From an uncultured Bacteroidaceae bacterium (GTDB lineage: Bacteria; Bacteroidota; Bacteroidia; Bacteroidales; Bacteroidaceae), in assembly GCA_905235525.1 (NCBI GenBank), contig CAJOLW010000021.1:31829-95828 (forward strand): 64,000 bases of DNA, given 5' to 3'. Shown here piece after piece: positions 34,790 through 44,397 of the stretch. The position numbers and the translations under genes were made by a program. Each line of letters begins with the position of its first letter. Within the stretch, counting starts at the first letter, position 1. The notes below the pieces were generated by a model, which saw nothing but the letters and a program-made list of their open reading frames with translations, searched no databases and had not been told where the DNA came from.

Positions 34790-36298
34790 ATGAAACAGAA
34801 ATCATTAGGGATGCTTGTCGCCATCCTCTTCTTTTGCGGCACATTGGGTGTGGGGGCTCAGACGGAGAATAAAAAGAAAGATTCTGCCTATTTCAACATA
34901 TTTGGATTGCCCAATCCTTGTGTGTATTTGCCAGCCCCACCTGATACAGCCAGTGTGTTATTTGTAGATGACTTTCAGCAATTTTTGTGGGGAAAGTCTG
35001 TCCGCAACACACCACGTGGTCAGCAGGCAAGTTGGGAGTCGCTTTATGGCGCTGACCGCATGGCAACAGTATATAGCGAGGCGATGGGTGTCACCATTAG
35101 TAAGGAAGAGACTCCAGCCATTTATCGATTCATCAAGCGTGTTGGGGAAACGAGCAATCAAGCCACCAGCATGGCGAAAAGGCGTTATATGCGTGTACGG
35201 CCTTTTGCCCGTCTCAATGAACATGTGTCTAGTCAGTTTGATGACGAAAGAGATCTGAGACGTAATGGTTCCTATCCTTCCGGGCACACTGCTTTCGGAT
35301 GGGGTTCTGCTTTGGCAATGGTAGAAGTGGCACCCGAATTGCAAGACACCATCCTTCGTCGTGGTTTTGAATACGGACAGAGTCGTATCATTGTGGGTGC
35401 GCATTGGCAAAGTGACGTGGATGCTGGTCGTTTGGCAGCATCAGCAGCCATTGCTCGAATGCATACATCACCTGAATATCAAGAAGATTTGGAAGAGGCA
35501 CGTGCTGAGTATCGTCGCATCAAGGGCATCAAGTCCAAGAAGATAGATGTGGGTTATCCGAAGGGAGAGAAAGTATTGGATGCCCCTGTCGATACGGCTT
35601 CCTATCGTTATTATGGTGATGTGTCATACTATTGGCAAGCCAAGCAGGAACGTGGAACGAGTCGTGGGAAACAGGCGCTGACAGATGCTGCCTGTGAGGT
35701 AAAGGATTTTCTCGACTGCTATACGACATGTGTCGGGTTGACATTAAATGAGAAGGAAACTCCAGCCATTGCGGCATTGGTGAAAAGGACTTTCGACGAA
35801 CTCTGCAATACTGCCACGCAATTGAAATCGGCAGGTTTCCGGACACGTCCTTTCGCTCGTTTGGGCGAGAGTTCTGCCATGCCTGAACTGAATGAACGCT
35901 ATTCTACCTCGTCCAGTTATCCGTCAGCACATTCCATCTTGGGATGGGGTATAGCATTGGCATTAGTTGAAGTGATGCCCAGTAGCCAGAATGCTCTGCT
36001 GGCACGTGGCTATGAGTATGGGCGTAGCCGTACCATCTTAGGTTTCCATTTCGCGAGCGATGTGCAGGCTGGTCGTCTGGCTGCAGCCTACACGTTGGCA
36101 CGTTTGCACAACGAAGCGGATTTCCAGAAACTGATGGAGAAAGCAAAGAAGGAATATGATGCGATGAAAGATAAGGCTGTTGCACCTGCAATGAATGTCT
36201 CGCCTGCATCATCTGAAGGTTTTGTCAATCTGACGGATGCGGTGCCTGATGCCATTCTCGAAATTCGTTATTTTGGCACCTATAAGTGCTCGCATTGA
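34790..36298 (+). CDS. Tandem PAP2 phosphatase fused to the start of a VanX-type dipeptidase (frameshifted)
   Basis: This is a 502-residue secreted product, signal peptide MLVAILFFCGTLGVGA. Two class A acid phosphatase (PAP2) domains follow. The first has KRRYMRVRPFARL, SYPSGHTAFGW and SRIIVGAHWQSDVDAGR; the second has RTRPFARL, SYPSAHSILGW and SRTILGFHFASDVQAGR. Both keep the three phosphatase motifs, although Gly is replaced by Ala in the second SGH. After a linker the sequence FVNLTDAVPDAILEIRYFGTY is the beginning of a D-Ala-D-Ala dipeptidase domain in the same frame, and then the frame is lost near 36284. The rest of that domain is in the next entry. The likely cause is an 8-base deletion. 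Confidence 0.83.
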   Translation: MKQKSLGMLVAILFFCGTLGVGAQTENKKKDSAYFNIFGLPNPCVYLPAPPDTASVLFVDDFQQFLWGKSVRNTPRGQQASWESLYGADRMATVYSEAMGVTISKEETPAIYRFIKRVGETSNQATSMAKRRYMRVRPFARLNEHVSSQFDDERDLRRNGSYPSGHTAFGWGSALAMVEVAPELQDTILRRGFEYGQSRIIVGAHWQSDVDAGRLAASAAIARMHTSPEYQEDLEEARAEYRRIKGIKSKKIDVGYPKGEKVLDAPVDTASYRYYGDVSYYWQAKQERGTSRGKQALTDAACEVKDFLDCYTTCVGLTLNEKETPAIAALVKRTFDELCNTATQLKSAGFRTRPFARLGESSAMPELNERYSTSSSYPSAHSILGWGIALALVEVMPSSQNALLARGYEYGRSRTILGFHFASDVQAGRLAAAYTLARLHNEADFQKLMEKAKKEYDAMKDKAVAPAMNVSPASSEGFVNLTDAVPDAILEIRYFGTYKCSH

Positions 36299-36875
36299 TG
36301 GCTATGAGGAACCAACAGCACTGCTTACCCGACGTGCTGCCGATAGTCTTCGTGCTGTGAGTGATGACCTCAAGGCACAAGGCTACCGACTGAAGATTTA
36401 TGATGCTTACCGTCCACAGTGTGCGGTTGACCACTTCATGCGTTGGGCAGCCGATGTGAACGACACGTTGATGAAGCCATACTTCTATCCCGATCTTGAC
36501 AAGAAGGTGCTTTTCCCCATGGAATATATTTGTGAACGGAGTGGACACACACGTGGCTCTACACTTGATTTGACGCTCTTCGACATGAAGACGGAGAAGG
36601 AACTCGACATGGGTGGCACGTTCGACTGGTTCGGTCCCGAGAGCCATCCTGATTTCTGTGGCAATCCCGATAGTTCTGAATTTACAGCCGACAATCACAA
36701 GAGTCCAGCCAATCGCACGATCACCCCGGAGCAGTTCCAGAATCGTCTGGTGCTCCGTCAGGCGATGATGCGTCATGGCTTCAAACCTTTTGATACCGAA
36801 TGGTGGCACTTCACACTTGCCAATGAACCCTATCCTGACACATACTTCACCTTCCCCGTGAAACGCCTCAAATAG
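36237..36875 (+). CDS. D-Ala-D-Ala dipeptidase domain (VanX/DdpX type), displaced by frameshift
   Basis: This is the remaining part of the M15 dipeptidase domain that follows the PAP2 domains. Genuine homology starts at ARIDGYEEPTALL (about 36288); the listed start is only the first possible codon. The zinc ligands are in SGHTRGSTLDLTL (His and Asp) and EWWHFTL (His with the catalytic Glu); the catalytic Arg is probably in DAYRPQ. The enzyme would cleave D-Ala-D-Ala. If the frame is restored, one secreted protein of about 697 residues would carry two phosphatases and a dipeptidase. As it stands the domain lacks a signal peptide and a natural start. Confidence 0.85.
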   Translation: MRCLMPFSKFVILAPISARIDGYEEPTALLTRRAADSLRAVSDDLKAQGYRLKIYDAYRPQCAVDHFMRWAADVNDTLMKPYFYPDLDKKVLFPMEYICERSGHTRGSTLDLTLFDMKTEKELDMGGTFDWFGPESHPDFCGNPDSSEFTADNHKSPANRTITPEQFQNRLVLRQAMMRHGFKPFDTEWWHFTLANEPYPDTYFTFPVKRLK

Positions 36876-36914
36876 ACGCCTTCTTTATTTCTGATAAAGA
36901 ATCTTTAAATAAAA

Positions 36915-36950
36915 GATGTGCCCGACACTTGTAATAGTGCCGGGCACATC
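36915..36950 (-). terminator. Terminator after sod
   Basis: A 15-base stem with one wobble pair (GATGTGCCCGACACT with AGTGCCGGGCACATC) is followed on minus by TTTTATTT. Confidence 0.75.
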
Positions 36951-36964
36951 ATGTTTAGAGTGTA

Positions 36965-37561
36965 TTACATTCTTGCTATTCCGAATCTCTTTTCCACCTC
37001 TTCCCAGTTGATGATGCTCCAGAGAGCAGCAAGGTGGTCGGGGCGGCGATTCTGATAATCGAGGTAGTAGGCATGTTCCCACACATCAAACGTGAGTAGG
37101 GGAGTCAAACCCTTTTGCACGGGGTTGGCAGCATTCGTCTCCTGTGTGATGAAAAGCCCACCAGCCCTGTCTGCAGAGAGCCATACCCAACCGCTTCCGA
37201 AGAGTGTGGCACCCTTCTTCTGAAACTCCTCCTTGAACGCTTCGAACGAACCAAACTCCTTCGCAATGGCATCAGCCAAAGGACCTGTCGGCTCTTGCTT
37301 CGTGGGCTTTCCGCAGAATTGTCCGAAATAAAGTTCATGATTGAGAATCTGCCCTGCATTGTTCAGGATGCCTCCTGCCGCCTTGCAGACAATCTCCTCC
37401 AGTGCAGCCTCCTCAAAACCGCTTCCGTCCAGCAGACCATTCAGGTTATTCACGTATGCCGCCAGATGCTTTCCATGGTGGAACTCCAGCGTCTGCTTGC
37501 TAATCACAGGCTCTAATGCATCTATTGCATACGGCAGAGCCATCAATGTAAACTTTCCCAT
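36965..37561 (-). CDS. sodB: Superoxide dismutase (Fe/Mn type)
   Basis: This 198-residue enzyme dismutates superoxide to oxygen and hydrogen peroxide. Metal ligands are visible in LEFHHGKHLAAYV, LNHELYF and FDVWEHAYYLDYQNRR (Asp and His). Gln-rich FGSGWVWL is typical. Iron or cambialistic metal use is likely for a Bacteroidete, but cannot be fixed from sequence. The start is MGKFTLMALPYAID or the internal MALPYAID. It follows the rubrerythrin fusion gene by 34 bases, so both are probably one transcript for oxidative defence. Confidence 0.94.
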   Translation of the reverse strand: MGKFTLMALPYAIDALEPVISKQTLEFHHGKHLAAYVNNLNGLLDGSGFEEAALEEIVCKAAGGILNNAGQILNHELYFGQFCGKPTKQEPTGPLADAIAKEFGSFEAFKEEFQKKGATLFGSGWVWLSADRAGGLFITQETNAANPVQKGLTPLLTFDVWEHAYYLDYQNRRPDHLAALWSIINWEEVEKRFGIARM

Positions 37562-37595
37562 ATTATTTGTGTGTTGATGAATGAATCCTTACCAT

Positions 37596-38768
37596 TTAAT
37601 AATTCTCGGCATTGATTTCGAAGTATGCCTGAGGGTGGAAACAAACAGGGCATACATCGGGAGCAGCAGTGCCGACAACGATGTGTCCGCAGTTGCGGCA
37701 TTCCCATACACTGACGCCACTCTTCTGGAACACTTCGGCTGCCTCGACATTGTGTAACAGGGCACGGTAACGCTCTTCATGATGCTTTTCGATGGCAGCC
37801 ACGCCTCTGAACTGCTCAGCCAGTTCATGGAAGCCTTCTTCATCGGCTTCACGGGCAAAGGTGTCGTACATGTCTGTCCATTCGTAATTCTCACCTTCGG
37901 CAGCATGAAGCAAATTCTCGGCAGTCGTGCCAACTCCACCCAAATGCTTGAACCACAGTTTTGCATGTTCTTTCTCATTCTCGGCAGTCTTGAGGAAGAG
38001 GGCGGCTATCTGCTCGTAACCGTTCTTCTTGGCAACGGAGGCGTAGTAGGTGTATTTGTTACGTGCCATTGACTCGCCAGCAAAAGCGGCTTCAAGATTT
38101 TTCTCTGTCTTGGTACCAGCATATTTGTTGGCAACGGATGCTTCTGCCTCAACGGCAACCTTCACAAAGTCGGATGCAGGGTGCTTGCAGATGGGACAGA
38201 TGAAGTCGTCAGGAAGTTCTTCACCCACATATTCGTATCCACAGATGCCACAACGCCAGATGGTCTTGCCCTCAACGGTCTGTCCTACTGGTTGGGGCTT
38301 GGGCTTGATGTTGGATTGATAATAATTGTAGGTAGCAGAAGGAATGTCAGAAAGAGTTTCCATCTCCGTGACAAGCCCGATGAACAATATGTGTGTGCCA
38401 AGGTCGATGGTCTGTTCTACTTCGGCAGAGATGAATGCGTTGGTGCCTCGTGTGATGGCAAAGGTTCCATTGTTGACACGACGACAATCTCTAAAGTCAG
38501 CGAATTTATCTACAGTACGCCCACTCTGGAAGCCGAAATGTTTGAACAATTCAAAGTCGGCAGCCTCACTGAGGATGGAAGCCGTAAAGCATCCTGAATG
38601 TTGAATGAGTTCAGTGGTGAAATTGCCCTTGTTGAGGGCTACAGAGATGCGGTTAGGCTGTGCCGTCACTTGTGCCACAGTGTTGCTGATGCAACCATTG
38701 TCGCGGTCACCATCTTGGGTCGTGATGACAAACAATCCATACTGGATGTTGAAAAGTGGATTACTCAT
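37596..38768 (-). CDS. Flavin reductase-rubredoxin-rubrerythrin fusion
   Basis: This 390-residue protein appears to be a self-contained peroxide-reducing chain. Residues about 1-155 form an FMN-binding flavin reductase/flavoredoxin domain ([20 protein letters not shown]). A rubredoxin domain follows ([22 protein letters not shown]). Then comes a rubrerythrin di-iron four-helix domain from about 215, with [18 protein letters not shown] and [14 protein letters not shown] supplying Glu and His ligands. A second rubredoxin-like site ([17 protein letters not shown]) ends the protein. I infer electron flow from NAD(P)H via flavin and iron to H2O2. It is upstream of sod on the same strand and may remove the peroxide made by it. 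Confidence 0.9.
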   Translation of the reverse strand: MSNPLFNIQYGLFVITTQDGDRDNGCISNTVAQVTAQPNRISVALNKGNFTTELIQHSGCFTASILSEAADFELFKHFGFQSGRTVDKFADFRDCRRVNNGTFAITRGTNAFISAEVEQTIDLGTHILFIGLVTEMETLSDIPSATYNYYQSNIKPKPQPVGQTVEGKTIWRCGICGYEYVGEELPDDFICPICKHPASDFVKVAVEAEASVANKYAGTKTEKNLEAAFAGESMARNKYTYYASVAKKNGYEQIAALFLKTAENEKEHAKLWFKHLGGVGTTAENLLHAAEGENYEWTDMYDTFAREADEEGFHELAEQFRGVAAIEKHHEERYRALLHNVEAAEVFQKSGVSVWECRNCGHIVVGTAAPDVCPVCFHPQAYFEINAENY

Positions 38769-38818
38769 AGGCTGATTAGTTTTTAGGTTGATGATTTGTA
38801 CTCATATTAATTTCACCA

Positions 38819-38826
38819 CAAAGATA
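38819..38826 (-). promoter_or_regulatory. -7 box for the rubrerythrin-sod unit
   Basis: TATCTTTG on minus lies 51 bases before the start codon. Confidence 0.5.
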
Positions 38827-38940
38827 CTCACGAAATTCCATAAAAAAAATATCAGCCCTTACTATTAAGATAGTTTAACGAAAAAAAGTTTGAGAGAACT
38901 TTTTCCGTATGCCATGTTTATGATTTTTCTCTGTGACAAG

Positions 38941-38971
38941 TTTGTTTATTCGGATTTTATCTATAACTTTG
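38941..38971 (+). promoter_or_regulatory. Promoter of the two-gene OB-fold-like unit
   Basis: TTTG (38941-38944) and TAACTTTG (38964-38971) are 19 bases apart. Their position inside a longer upstream open frame shows that translation must start at 38998 rather than 38890. Confidence 0.7.
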
Positions 38972-38997
38972 CAGACAAAGAATTAAAAAGAAGGTAT

Positions 38998-39507
38998 ATG
39001 GCAGAAATCTCTGTAAAAGGCTGGATAGCCGAGGGGGGTGGACGGCTCTTCCACGAAGAAGAAGGTGACTTCATCTTGTTCGACTTGATTGAGTACAAGT
39101 CGGACAAGGATGACATTGAAAATGAGTTTGGAACAAATCCCGCATGGTTTCATTGCAGTTTCCAAATCATTATGAAAGCTCCGGAGAAAGCAGGATTCGT
39201 TCCACATGGATTTACCATAGGGGGCGTTAGCTGGAGAGGATATGCACAAGTCGTGAAGGAAGGTTCCAAAGACGAATGCCTTCCAAAGAATCCTTGTCTT
39301 CGATGTGACCAAGTTGTTGATTTCGTACAAGAAGGGAAATTCGTGATTGTATCAGGGAAAGAATATCTTCTGAAAGGAGACGATGGGGATTTTAAGCGCG
39401 ACATCAGCGTGAACGACTTATATTTTATACAATCGGATTTGCCAGAGCGACCTCACCTCCTAAAAGTCCCTCACAAATCGCTTAATTGTTACATTCGGAA
39501 AGAGTAA
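38998..39507 (+). CDS. Hypothetical protein, possible divergent single-strand-binding (OB) fold, copy 1
   Basis: I do not recognise a named family. The 169-residue protein starts MAEISVKGWIAEGGGRLF; a promoter inside the longer upstream open frame decides this start. It is paralogous to the next gene and has exactly the same length. The order of conserved elements is a first strand (VKGWIAEGGGR), an FDLIE strand, NPAWFHCSF, then VQEGKFVIVSGKEYLLKGDDGDFKRDISVNDLYFI. This resembles the SSB pattern of opening strand, W-H/R-x-V strand, and KG-x-V-x-V-x-G-R with a return strand. No C-terminal acidic tip is present. A nucleic-acid-binding role is only an inference. Confidence 0.6.
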   Translation: MAEISVKGWIAEGGGRLFHEEEGDFILFDLIEYKSDKDDIENEFGTNPAWFHCSFQIIMKAPEKAGFVPHGFTIGGVSWRGYAQVVKEGSKDECLPKNPCLRCDQVVDFVQEGKFVIVSGKEYLLKGDDGDFKRDISVNDLYFIQSDLPERPHLLKVPHKSLNCYIRKE

Positions 39508-39508
39508 G

Positions 39509-40018
39509 ATGGTTAAAATTAGTGCAAACGGCTGGGTTGCCGAAGGGGGCGGACGGGTAATCCATGCACCTGAAGGCGATTTCATCATTTTCGATATGAT
39601 TGAAAATGATTATTTTTGTGGGGGATTAGACGACACTGACTGGGGAACGAATAACGCATGGTTCCATTGCAGTTTTAAGGTTCAGAAATCCGATCCAGAA
39701 GAGTTGTATCACATCATGGAAGGAGAGGAACTCTTATATGTGCCCAACTCTGGCATGGGCACCTTTAAATTTAATATCGCAGAAAATTATCAACTTAATG
39801 CAGACCAAATAGCCAGTTTCATAAATGCAGGGGCTGACATCTGGGTGAGAGGAAAAGAGTTGTTACTGAAGGGTGAGGACGGTCAGTTGATGCGCACCAT
39901 CGTCGCCAATATAGTATGGTTCGAATATTATGGCATGCCAAGGAAGCCTCACCGCCTCAAAGTCCCCTATAAATCCAATCAATACTATCCGTCGGAAGTA
40001 GATGAGGTTTTTATTTAA
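39509..40018 (+). CDS. Hypothetical protein, possible divergent single-strand-binding (OB) fold, copy 2
   Basis: This is the paralogue of the preceding gene, starting one base after its stop codon and also 169 residues long. It begins MVKISANGWVAEGGGRVIH and shares NNAWFHCSF, FINAGADIWVRGKELLLKGE with DGQLMRTIVANIVWF, and the C-terminal PHRLKVPYKS. The two differ most in the middle loop (around residues 60-105). It ends SEVDEVFI, more acidic than copy 1 and loosely reminiscent of SSB tails. The unit is bounded by its own promoter and the palindromic terminator at 40052. Function is unknown; a dimer or heterodimer of the two products is possible. Confidence 0.6.
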   Translation: MVKISANGWVAEGGGRVIHAPEGDFIIFDMIENDYFCGGLDDTDWGTNNAWFHCSFKVQKSDPEELYHIMEGEELLYVPNSGMGTFKFNIAENYQLNADQIASFINAGADIWVRGKELLLKGEDGQLMRTIVANIVWFEYYGMPRKPHRLKVPYKSNQYYPSEVDEVFI

Positions 40019-40051
40019 GTGAACACGATGGATTTGGAAATGTTTGAAACA

Positions 40052-40089
40052 AAGAAAGCGGTGCACCCAATTGGGTGCACCGCTTTCTT
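40052..40089. terminator. Bidirectional terminator, perfect 19-base palindrome
   Basis: The arms 40052-40070 and 40071-40089 are perfectly complementary (centre CCCAATTGGG) with A-rich and T-rich flanks. The hairpin sits between convergent genes and can serve both. Confidence 0.8.
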
Positions 40090-40106
40090 ATTGTGGATAA
40101 AAGATT

Positions 40107-42272
40107 TTACTCTTCGTTCAAAATCTTCATGATCTCACAGCAAGCCTTAGCCACGTTGGTGCCAGGACCGAAGATGGCTGCCACACCTGCCTTGTAGAGG
40201 AAGTCGTAGTCCTGTGCTGGGATGACACCGCCGGCAATGACGAGGATGTCTTCACGACCCAGTTTCTTCAGTTCTTCGATAACCTGTGGCACGAGTGTCT
40301 TGTGACCTGCGGCAAGAGATGATACGCCGAGCACATCGACGTCGTTCTCCACAGCCTGACGAGCAGACTCGGCTGGCGTCTGGAAGAGAGGACCCATGTC
40401 CACGTCCATACCGCAGTCGGCATAACCAGTTGCCACTACCTTGGCACCACGGTCGTGACCGTCCTGTCCCATCTTGGCAATCATGATGCGAGGACGACGA
40501 CCATTGGCCTGTGCAAATTTCTCGGTGGCAGCACAAGCATCCTTGAATGCCTGGTCGCCTTTTGATTCTGAACTATACACGTTGCTGATGGTTCTAATGA
40601 TTGCTTTATAACGACCAACGACTGCTTCGCAAGCGTCGGAGATTTCGCCGAGTGTACAACGCAGACCTGCTGCCTTCACAGCGAGGTCGAGCAAGTTGTT
40701 CTCGCTCTTCTTGCCATCCTTGAACTCCTGCACACACTTGGTGATTTCTGCAAGGGCAGCCTGACAAGCAGCTTCGTCGCGGTTGGCTTTGAGTTCCTTG
40801 AGGGCTGCTTCCTGCTGCAGACGAACAGCGGTGTTATCGACTTCGAGGATGTCAAGTGGATCTTCGTGGTCAAGACGGTACTTGTTGGTGCCGACGATAG
40901 TTTGAGTGCCAGAGTCGATACGAGCCTGAGTGCGGGCAGCAGCCTCCTCGATACGCATCTTTGGAAGACCTGTCTCGATAGCCTTTGCCATACCGCCCAA
41001 TTTCTCGATTTCCTGAATGTGTTCCCAAGCCTTGTGAACCAACTCGTTGGTCAGTGTCTCCACATAGTAAGAACCTGCCCAAGGGTCAATCTGCTTGCAC
41101 ACCTTCGTCTCGTTCTGGATGTAAATCTGTGTGTTACGGGCGATACGAGCCGAGAAGTCAGTTGGCAGGGCGATAGCCTCGTCGAGTGCGTTGGTATGGA
41201 GTGACTGAGTGTGACCCAGCACGGCAGCCATAGCCTCGATACAAGTACGACCCACGTTGTTGAATGGGTCTTGCTCGGTGAGTGACCAACCAGAAGTCTG
41301 TGAGTGAGTACGGAGTGCGAGAGACTTCGGATTCTTGGCACCGAAACTCTTCACAATCTTGGCCCACAACAGACGACCTGCACGCATCTTGGCAATCTCC
41401 ATGAAGTGGTTCATGCCGATAGCCCAGAAGAAGGAGAGACGAGGAGCGAAAGCATCCACATCAATACCTGCGTTCACACCCGTGCGGAGGTAGTCCATAC
41501 CGTCGGCAAGCGTGTAAGCCAACTCGATGTCGGCAGTAGCACCTGCTTCCTGCATGTGGTAACCAGAGATAGAGATGGAGTTGAACTTAGGCATCTTCTG
41601 AGAAGTGTATTCGAAGATGTCGGCAATAATCTTCATGGAGAATGCTGGTGGGTAAATATAAGTGTTACGCACCATGAACTCCTTCAAGATGTCGTTCTGA
41701 ATCGTACCAGCCATCTCTTCGAGTTTCGCACCCTGCTCCAAACCGGCATTGATATAGAAGGCGAGGATAGGGAGCACACCGCCGTTCATGGTCATGGAGA
41801 CAGACATCTTGTTCAATGGAATGCCTGCGAAGAGCACCTTCATGTTCTCCAAAGAACAGATGCTCACACCAGCCTTACCCACGTCGCCCACCACACGAGC
41901 GTTGTCGGGGTCGTAACCACGGTGAGTTGGAAGGTCGAATGCCACAGAAAGTCCCTTCTGACCAGAGGCGAGGTTACGGCGATAGAAGGCGTTAGACTCT
42001 TCTGCCGTAGAGAAACCTGCATACTGACGAATGGTCCAAGGACGGAAGGGGTACATCATCGAGTAAGGACCACGGAGATAAGGAGGAATACCGGCAGTGA
42101 AGTCGAGGTGCTCCATGCCTTCAAGGTCTTCCTTTGTATAAACGGGCTGAATGTCAATCTGCTCAGGAGTTCTCCAGTTTGCGCTGATGCCATTCTCTTT
42201 CTGCCACTGCTGACCATTCTTCTCCTGAATGCCAGCATAAATGTCTATGTCGTTAAAATTTTTTCTTGCCAT
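40107..42272 (-). CDS. mutB: Methylmalonyl-CoA mutase large subunit
   Basis: This 721-residue catalytic subunit interconverts succinyl-CoA and (R)-methylmalonyl-CoA using adenosylcobalamin, a step in propionate formation. The CoA-binding barrel includes [24 protein letters not shown] and [12 protein letters not shown]; the C-terminal cobalamin domain has [13 protein letters not shown] with the lower-ligand His. Length is normal. It starts two bases after mutA ends. Neither the epimerase nor the MeaB chaperone is in this window. Confidence 0.96.
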   Translation of the reverse strand: MARKNFNDIDIYAGIQEKNGQQWQKENGISANWRTPEQIDIQPVYTKEDLEGMEHLDFTAGIPPYLRGPYSMMYPFRPWTIRQYAGFSTAEESNAFYRRNLASGQKGLSVAFDLPTHRGYDPDNARVVGDVGKAGVSICSLENMKVLFAGIPLNKMSVSMTMNGGVLPILAFYINAGLEQGAKLEEMAGTIQNDILKEFMVRNTYIYPPAFSMKIIADIFEYTSQKMPKFNSISISGYHMQEAGATADIELAYTLADGMDYLRTGVNAGIDVDAFAPRLSFFWAIGMNHFMEIAKMRAGRLLWAKIVKSFGAKNPKSLALRTHSQTSGWSLTEQDPFNNVGRTCIEAMAAVLGHTQSLHTNALDEAIALPTDFSARIARNTQIYIQNETKVCKQIDPWAGSYYVETLTNELVHKAWEHIQEIEKLGGMAKAIETGLPKMRIEEAAARTQARIDSGTQTIVGTNKYRLDHEDPLDILEVDNTAVRLQQEAALKELKANRDEAACQAALAEITKCVQEFKDGKKSENNLLDLAVKAAGLRCTLGEISDACEAVVGRYKAIIRTISNVYSSESKGDQAFKDACAATEKFAQANGRRPRIMIAKMGQDGHDRGAKVVATGYADCGMDVDMGPLFQTPAESARQAVENDVDVLGVSSLAAGHKTLVPQVIEELKKLGREDILVIAGGVIPAQDYDFLYKAGVAAIFGPGTNVAKACCEIMKILNEE

Positions 42273-42274
42273 AA

Positions 42275-44128
42275 TCAGATACCGAGTTTAGCGTTGTACT
42301 CCTTGAGCGTTTCGAGTTGATTAACACGTACATGGATGAAGTTCTCGATGCCAGCGGCTTTGAGGTCTTCCGAACATGCAGGAGCACCGGCAACGACGTA
42401 CATGGCATGACCGTTGAGGTACTTGAATGCAGGGATAGCATACTCAGCATATTCGTCATCGGAAGAGCAGATAACCACGATGTCGGCATTTGCCTTGAGG
42501 GCAGCATCCACACCTTCTTCCACGGTCTTGAAGCCGAGGTTGTCAATCACCTTGTAGCCTGCAGCGGCGAGGAAGTTGCAAGAGAATTGTGCACGAGCCT
42601 GACGCATGGCGAGGTTACCGATGGTGAGCATAAACGCAATAGGCTGCTTCTTTGCTTTCTCAGTAGCGAGACGAAGCGTCTCGAACTCAGAAGCCAGACG
42701 GCTCTTGTTGAGGGCTGGAAGTTCACCAGCCTCGTGATCGCTGCACTTGCAGCAGCCTTCCTGTGGAGTCTTGCCTTCAGAAGTCTCGGTGAAGTTCGGG
42801 AACTGGTTGGTTCCAAGGATGAACTCCTTGCGCTTGGCGGCATCAGCATGACGCTTGTCGTTCGAAGCGTTCACCGCATTCACGATGTTGCCCTTCAGAG
42901 CCTCTGCCAAGAAACCACCTGCATTCTCAACTTCGAGGAAGAGTTTCCAACCTTCCTTCGCAATAGCGTCGGTCAGATGTTCGATAGTGTAAGAACCACC
43001 AGCCACATCAACGAGTTTGTCGAAGTGAGCCTCTTCCTTCAGCAGGAGTTGCTGGTTGCGGGCAATACGCTCTGCAAAGTCAGTTGGAGTCTCGTAGGGC
43101 TTGTCGAATGGAGTAACGACGATGGAATCCACATTAGCGATAGCAGCAGACATGGCCTCTGTCTGTGAACGGAGCAAGTTCACGTAAGAGTCGAACAACG
43201 TTTGGTTGTACTCAGAAGTCATGGCGCAAACGTGCATCTGGCAAACGCAGTCACACTTAGGTTCATACTGCTTCACGATCTGTGCCCACAACATACGGGC
43301 AGCGCGGAACTTGGCAATCTCCATGAAGTAGTTGTCGCTCACACCCATGTTGAATTTGATGCGCTTGGCAGCCTCTGTCGCATCTACACCAGCCTCAGTG
43401 AGGATGTTCATGTATTCAGCACCCCAAGCCAAAGCGTAACCCAACTCCTGGTAGATATAAGCACCGGCATTGTTCAGTGCTACAGAGTTGACGTTGATGC
43501 ACTTGTAGCCGGGAAGTTCAACCAATGCCTCAATGAGTGGATTGGCGCACTCAAGCACAGCAGACACATCCTTGCCCTTGCAGAGAATCTTTGAGATAGG
43601 GTCAAAATTAATGGAACCCTTCAGGTCTGCCAGTGGGTAATTCTTTTCCTTGAAATACTCCACGAGAATCTGAGCGAGTTTCACACAGTGGCGCTGACAA
43701 GTCTTAAAGTTCAACTCCACATACTGAGGCAGGATGCCGTCGAGCAGGGTAGCGATGAACTCCTTGCTGATGTCCTTGCCTGAAATCTTGAAACCAAGAG
43801 AATCCACACCCTTGTTTAGAATGTCGAGTGCCTTCTCGTTGGCAGCCTTCGGACATTCAACGTCAATCTCCTGACGCACGAACCAAAGGTTGTTGTCCTT
43901 CTTGTTGCCACGGATGAATGGGAATTCACCGGGCAGAGAATTGACAGCCTTGAGGTTCTTCAAGTCCTCGCGGCGATAGAAAGGCTGTACGTTGAAGCCT
44001 TCGTTGGTTCTCCAAACCAACTTCTTCTGGAAGTCCGCACCCTTGAGGTCCACCTCAATCTTGTCCAGCCACTCCTGTGTGGTGGGTGCCTGAAACTCCG
44101 AGAAGAGTTTTTCATTGTTGTTAGCCAT
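42275..44128 (-). CDS. mutA: Methylmalonyl-CoA mutase small subunit
   Basis: This 617-residue partner of MutB is paralogous to it but does not bind cobalamin; it stabilises the heterodimer. [14 protein letters not shown] and [16 protein letters not shown] are typical of the family. The C-terminal B12-like domain ([19 protein letters not shown]) lacks the DxHxxG cobalamin motif, as expected. It is the first gene of a two-gene unit driven from 44224-44255. No cobalamin riboswitch is apparent in its leader. Confidence 0.95.
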   Translation of the reverse strand: MANNNEKLFSEFQAPTTQEWLDKIEVDLKGADFQKKLVWRTNEGFNVQPFYRREDLKNLKAVNSLPGEFPFIRGNKKDNNLWFVRQEIDVECPKAANEKALDILNKGVDSLGFKISGKDISKEFIATLLDGILPQYVELNFKTCQRHCVKLAQILVEYFKEKNYPLADLKGSINFDPISKILCKGKDVSAVLECANPLIEALVELPGYKCINVNSVALNNAGAYIYQELGYALAWGAEYMNILTEAGVDATEAAKRIKFNMGVSDNYFMEIAKFRAARMLWAQIVKQYEPKCDCVCQMHVCAMTSEYNQTLFDSYVNLLRSQTEAMSAAIANVDSIVVTPFDKPYETPTDFAERIARNQQLLLKEEAHFDKLVDVAGGSYTIEHLTDAIAKEGWKLFLEVENAGGFLAEALKGNIVNAVNASNDKRHADAAKRKEFILGTNQFPNFTETSEGKTPQEGCCKCSDHEAGELPALNKSRLASEFETLRLATEKAKKQPIAFMLTIGNLAMRQARAQFSCNFLAAAGYKVIDNLGFKTVEEGVDAALKANADIVVICSSDDEYAEYAIPAFKYLNGHAMYVVAGAPACSEDLKAAGIENFIHVRVNQLETLKEYNAKLGI

Positions 44129-44223
44129 AAAATATCAATTATAATAAAGTGTTGTTGGTGTTTTTACATCAATGCTCCTCATGCATACATATACATATAG
44201 GTGTGTGCGTGTGAAAAAGCCTA

Positions 44224-44255
44224 CAAAGGTACACATTTTTTATGTATGCCACAAA
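44224..44255 (-). promoter_or_regulatory. mutAB promoter
   Basis: On minus, TTTG (44252-44255) and TACCTTTG (44224-44231) are 20 bases apart, about 95 bases before the mutA start. Confidence 0.6.
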
Positions 44256-44332
44256 GGAAAATAGGAAATTTTGTCGTTTTCGTTAAAGAAACCAAATAAT
44301 GGGGGAAAATTGGTAGGAAAGGTGCTTTTTAT

Positions 44333-44363
44333 TTTGTATTGAGCTCACTTAATCGTAACTTTG
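44333..44363 (+). promoter_or_regulatory. relA promoter, containing a repeated 25-base element
   Basis: TTTG (44333-44336) and TAACTTTG (44356-44363) are 19 bases apart, 34 bases before the start. The 25 bases 44333-44357 reappear, inverted and with one mismatch, at 30210-30234 upstream of panC. Confidence 0.7.
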
Positions 44364-44397
44364 TCCCCTGAATTGTAAAAGTTATGGACAAAAGCCT

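Noticed and set aside
38890..38997. Upstream extension of the first OB-fold-like gene beginning MRELFPYAMF
   Set aside because: A good -33/-7 promoter lies inside it, and the paralogue starts at the equivalent of 38998.
41304..42320. 338-residue open frame on plus opposite mutB and the end of mutA
   Set aside because: It is antisense to well-conserved methylmalonyl-CoA mutase coding sequence and has no recognisable motif.
44129..44397. Possible cobalamin riboswitch ahead of mutA
   Set aside because: I could not find a B12-box-like segment or the expected multi-stem layout; the leader is a simple A/T-rich and TATG-repeat stretch.
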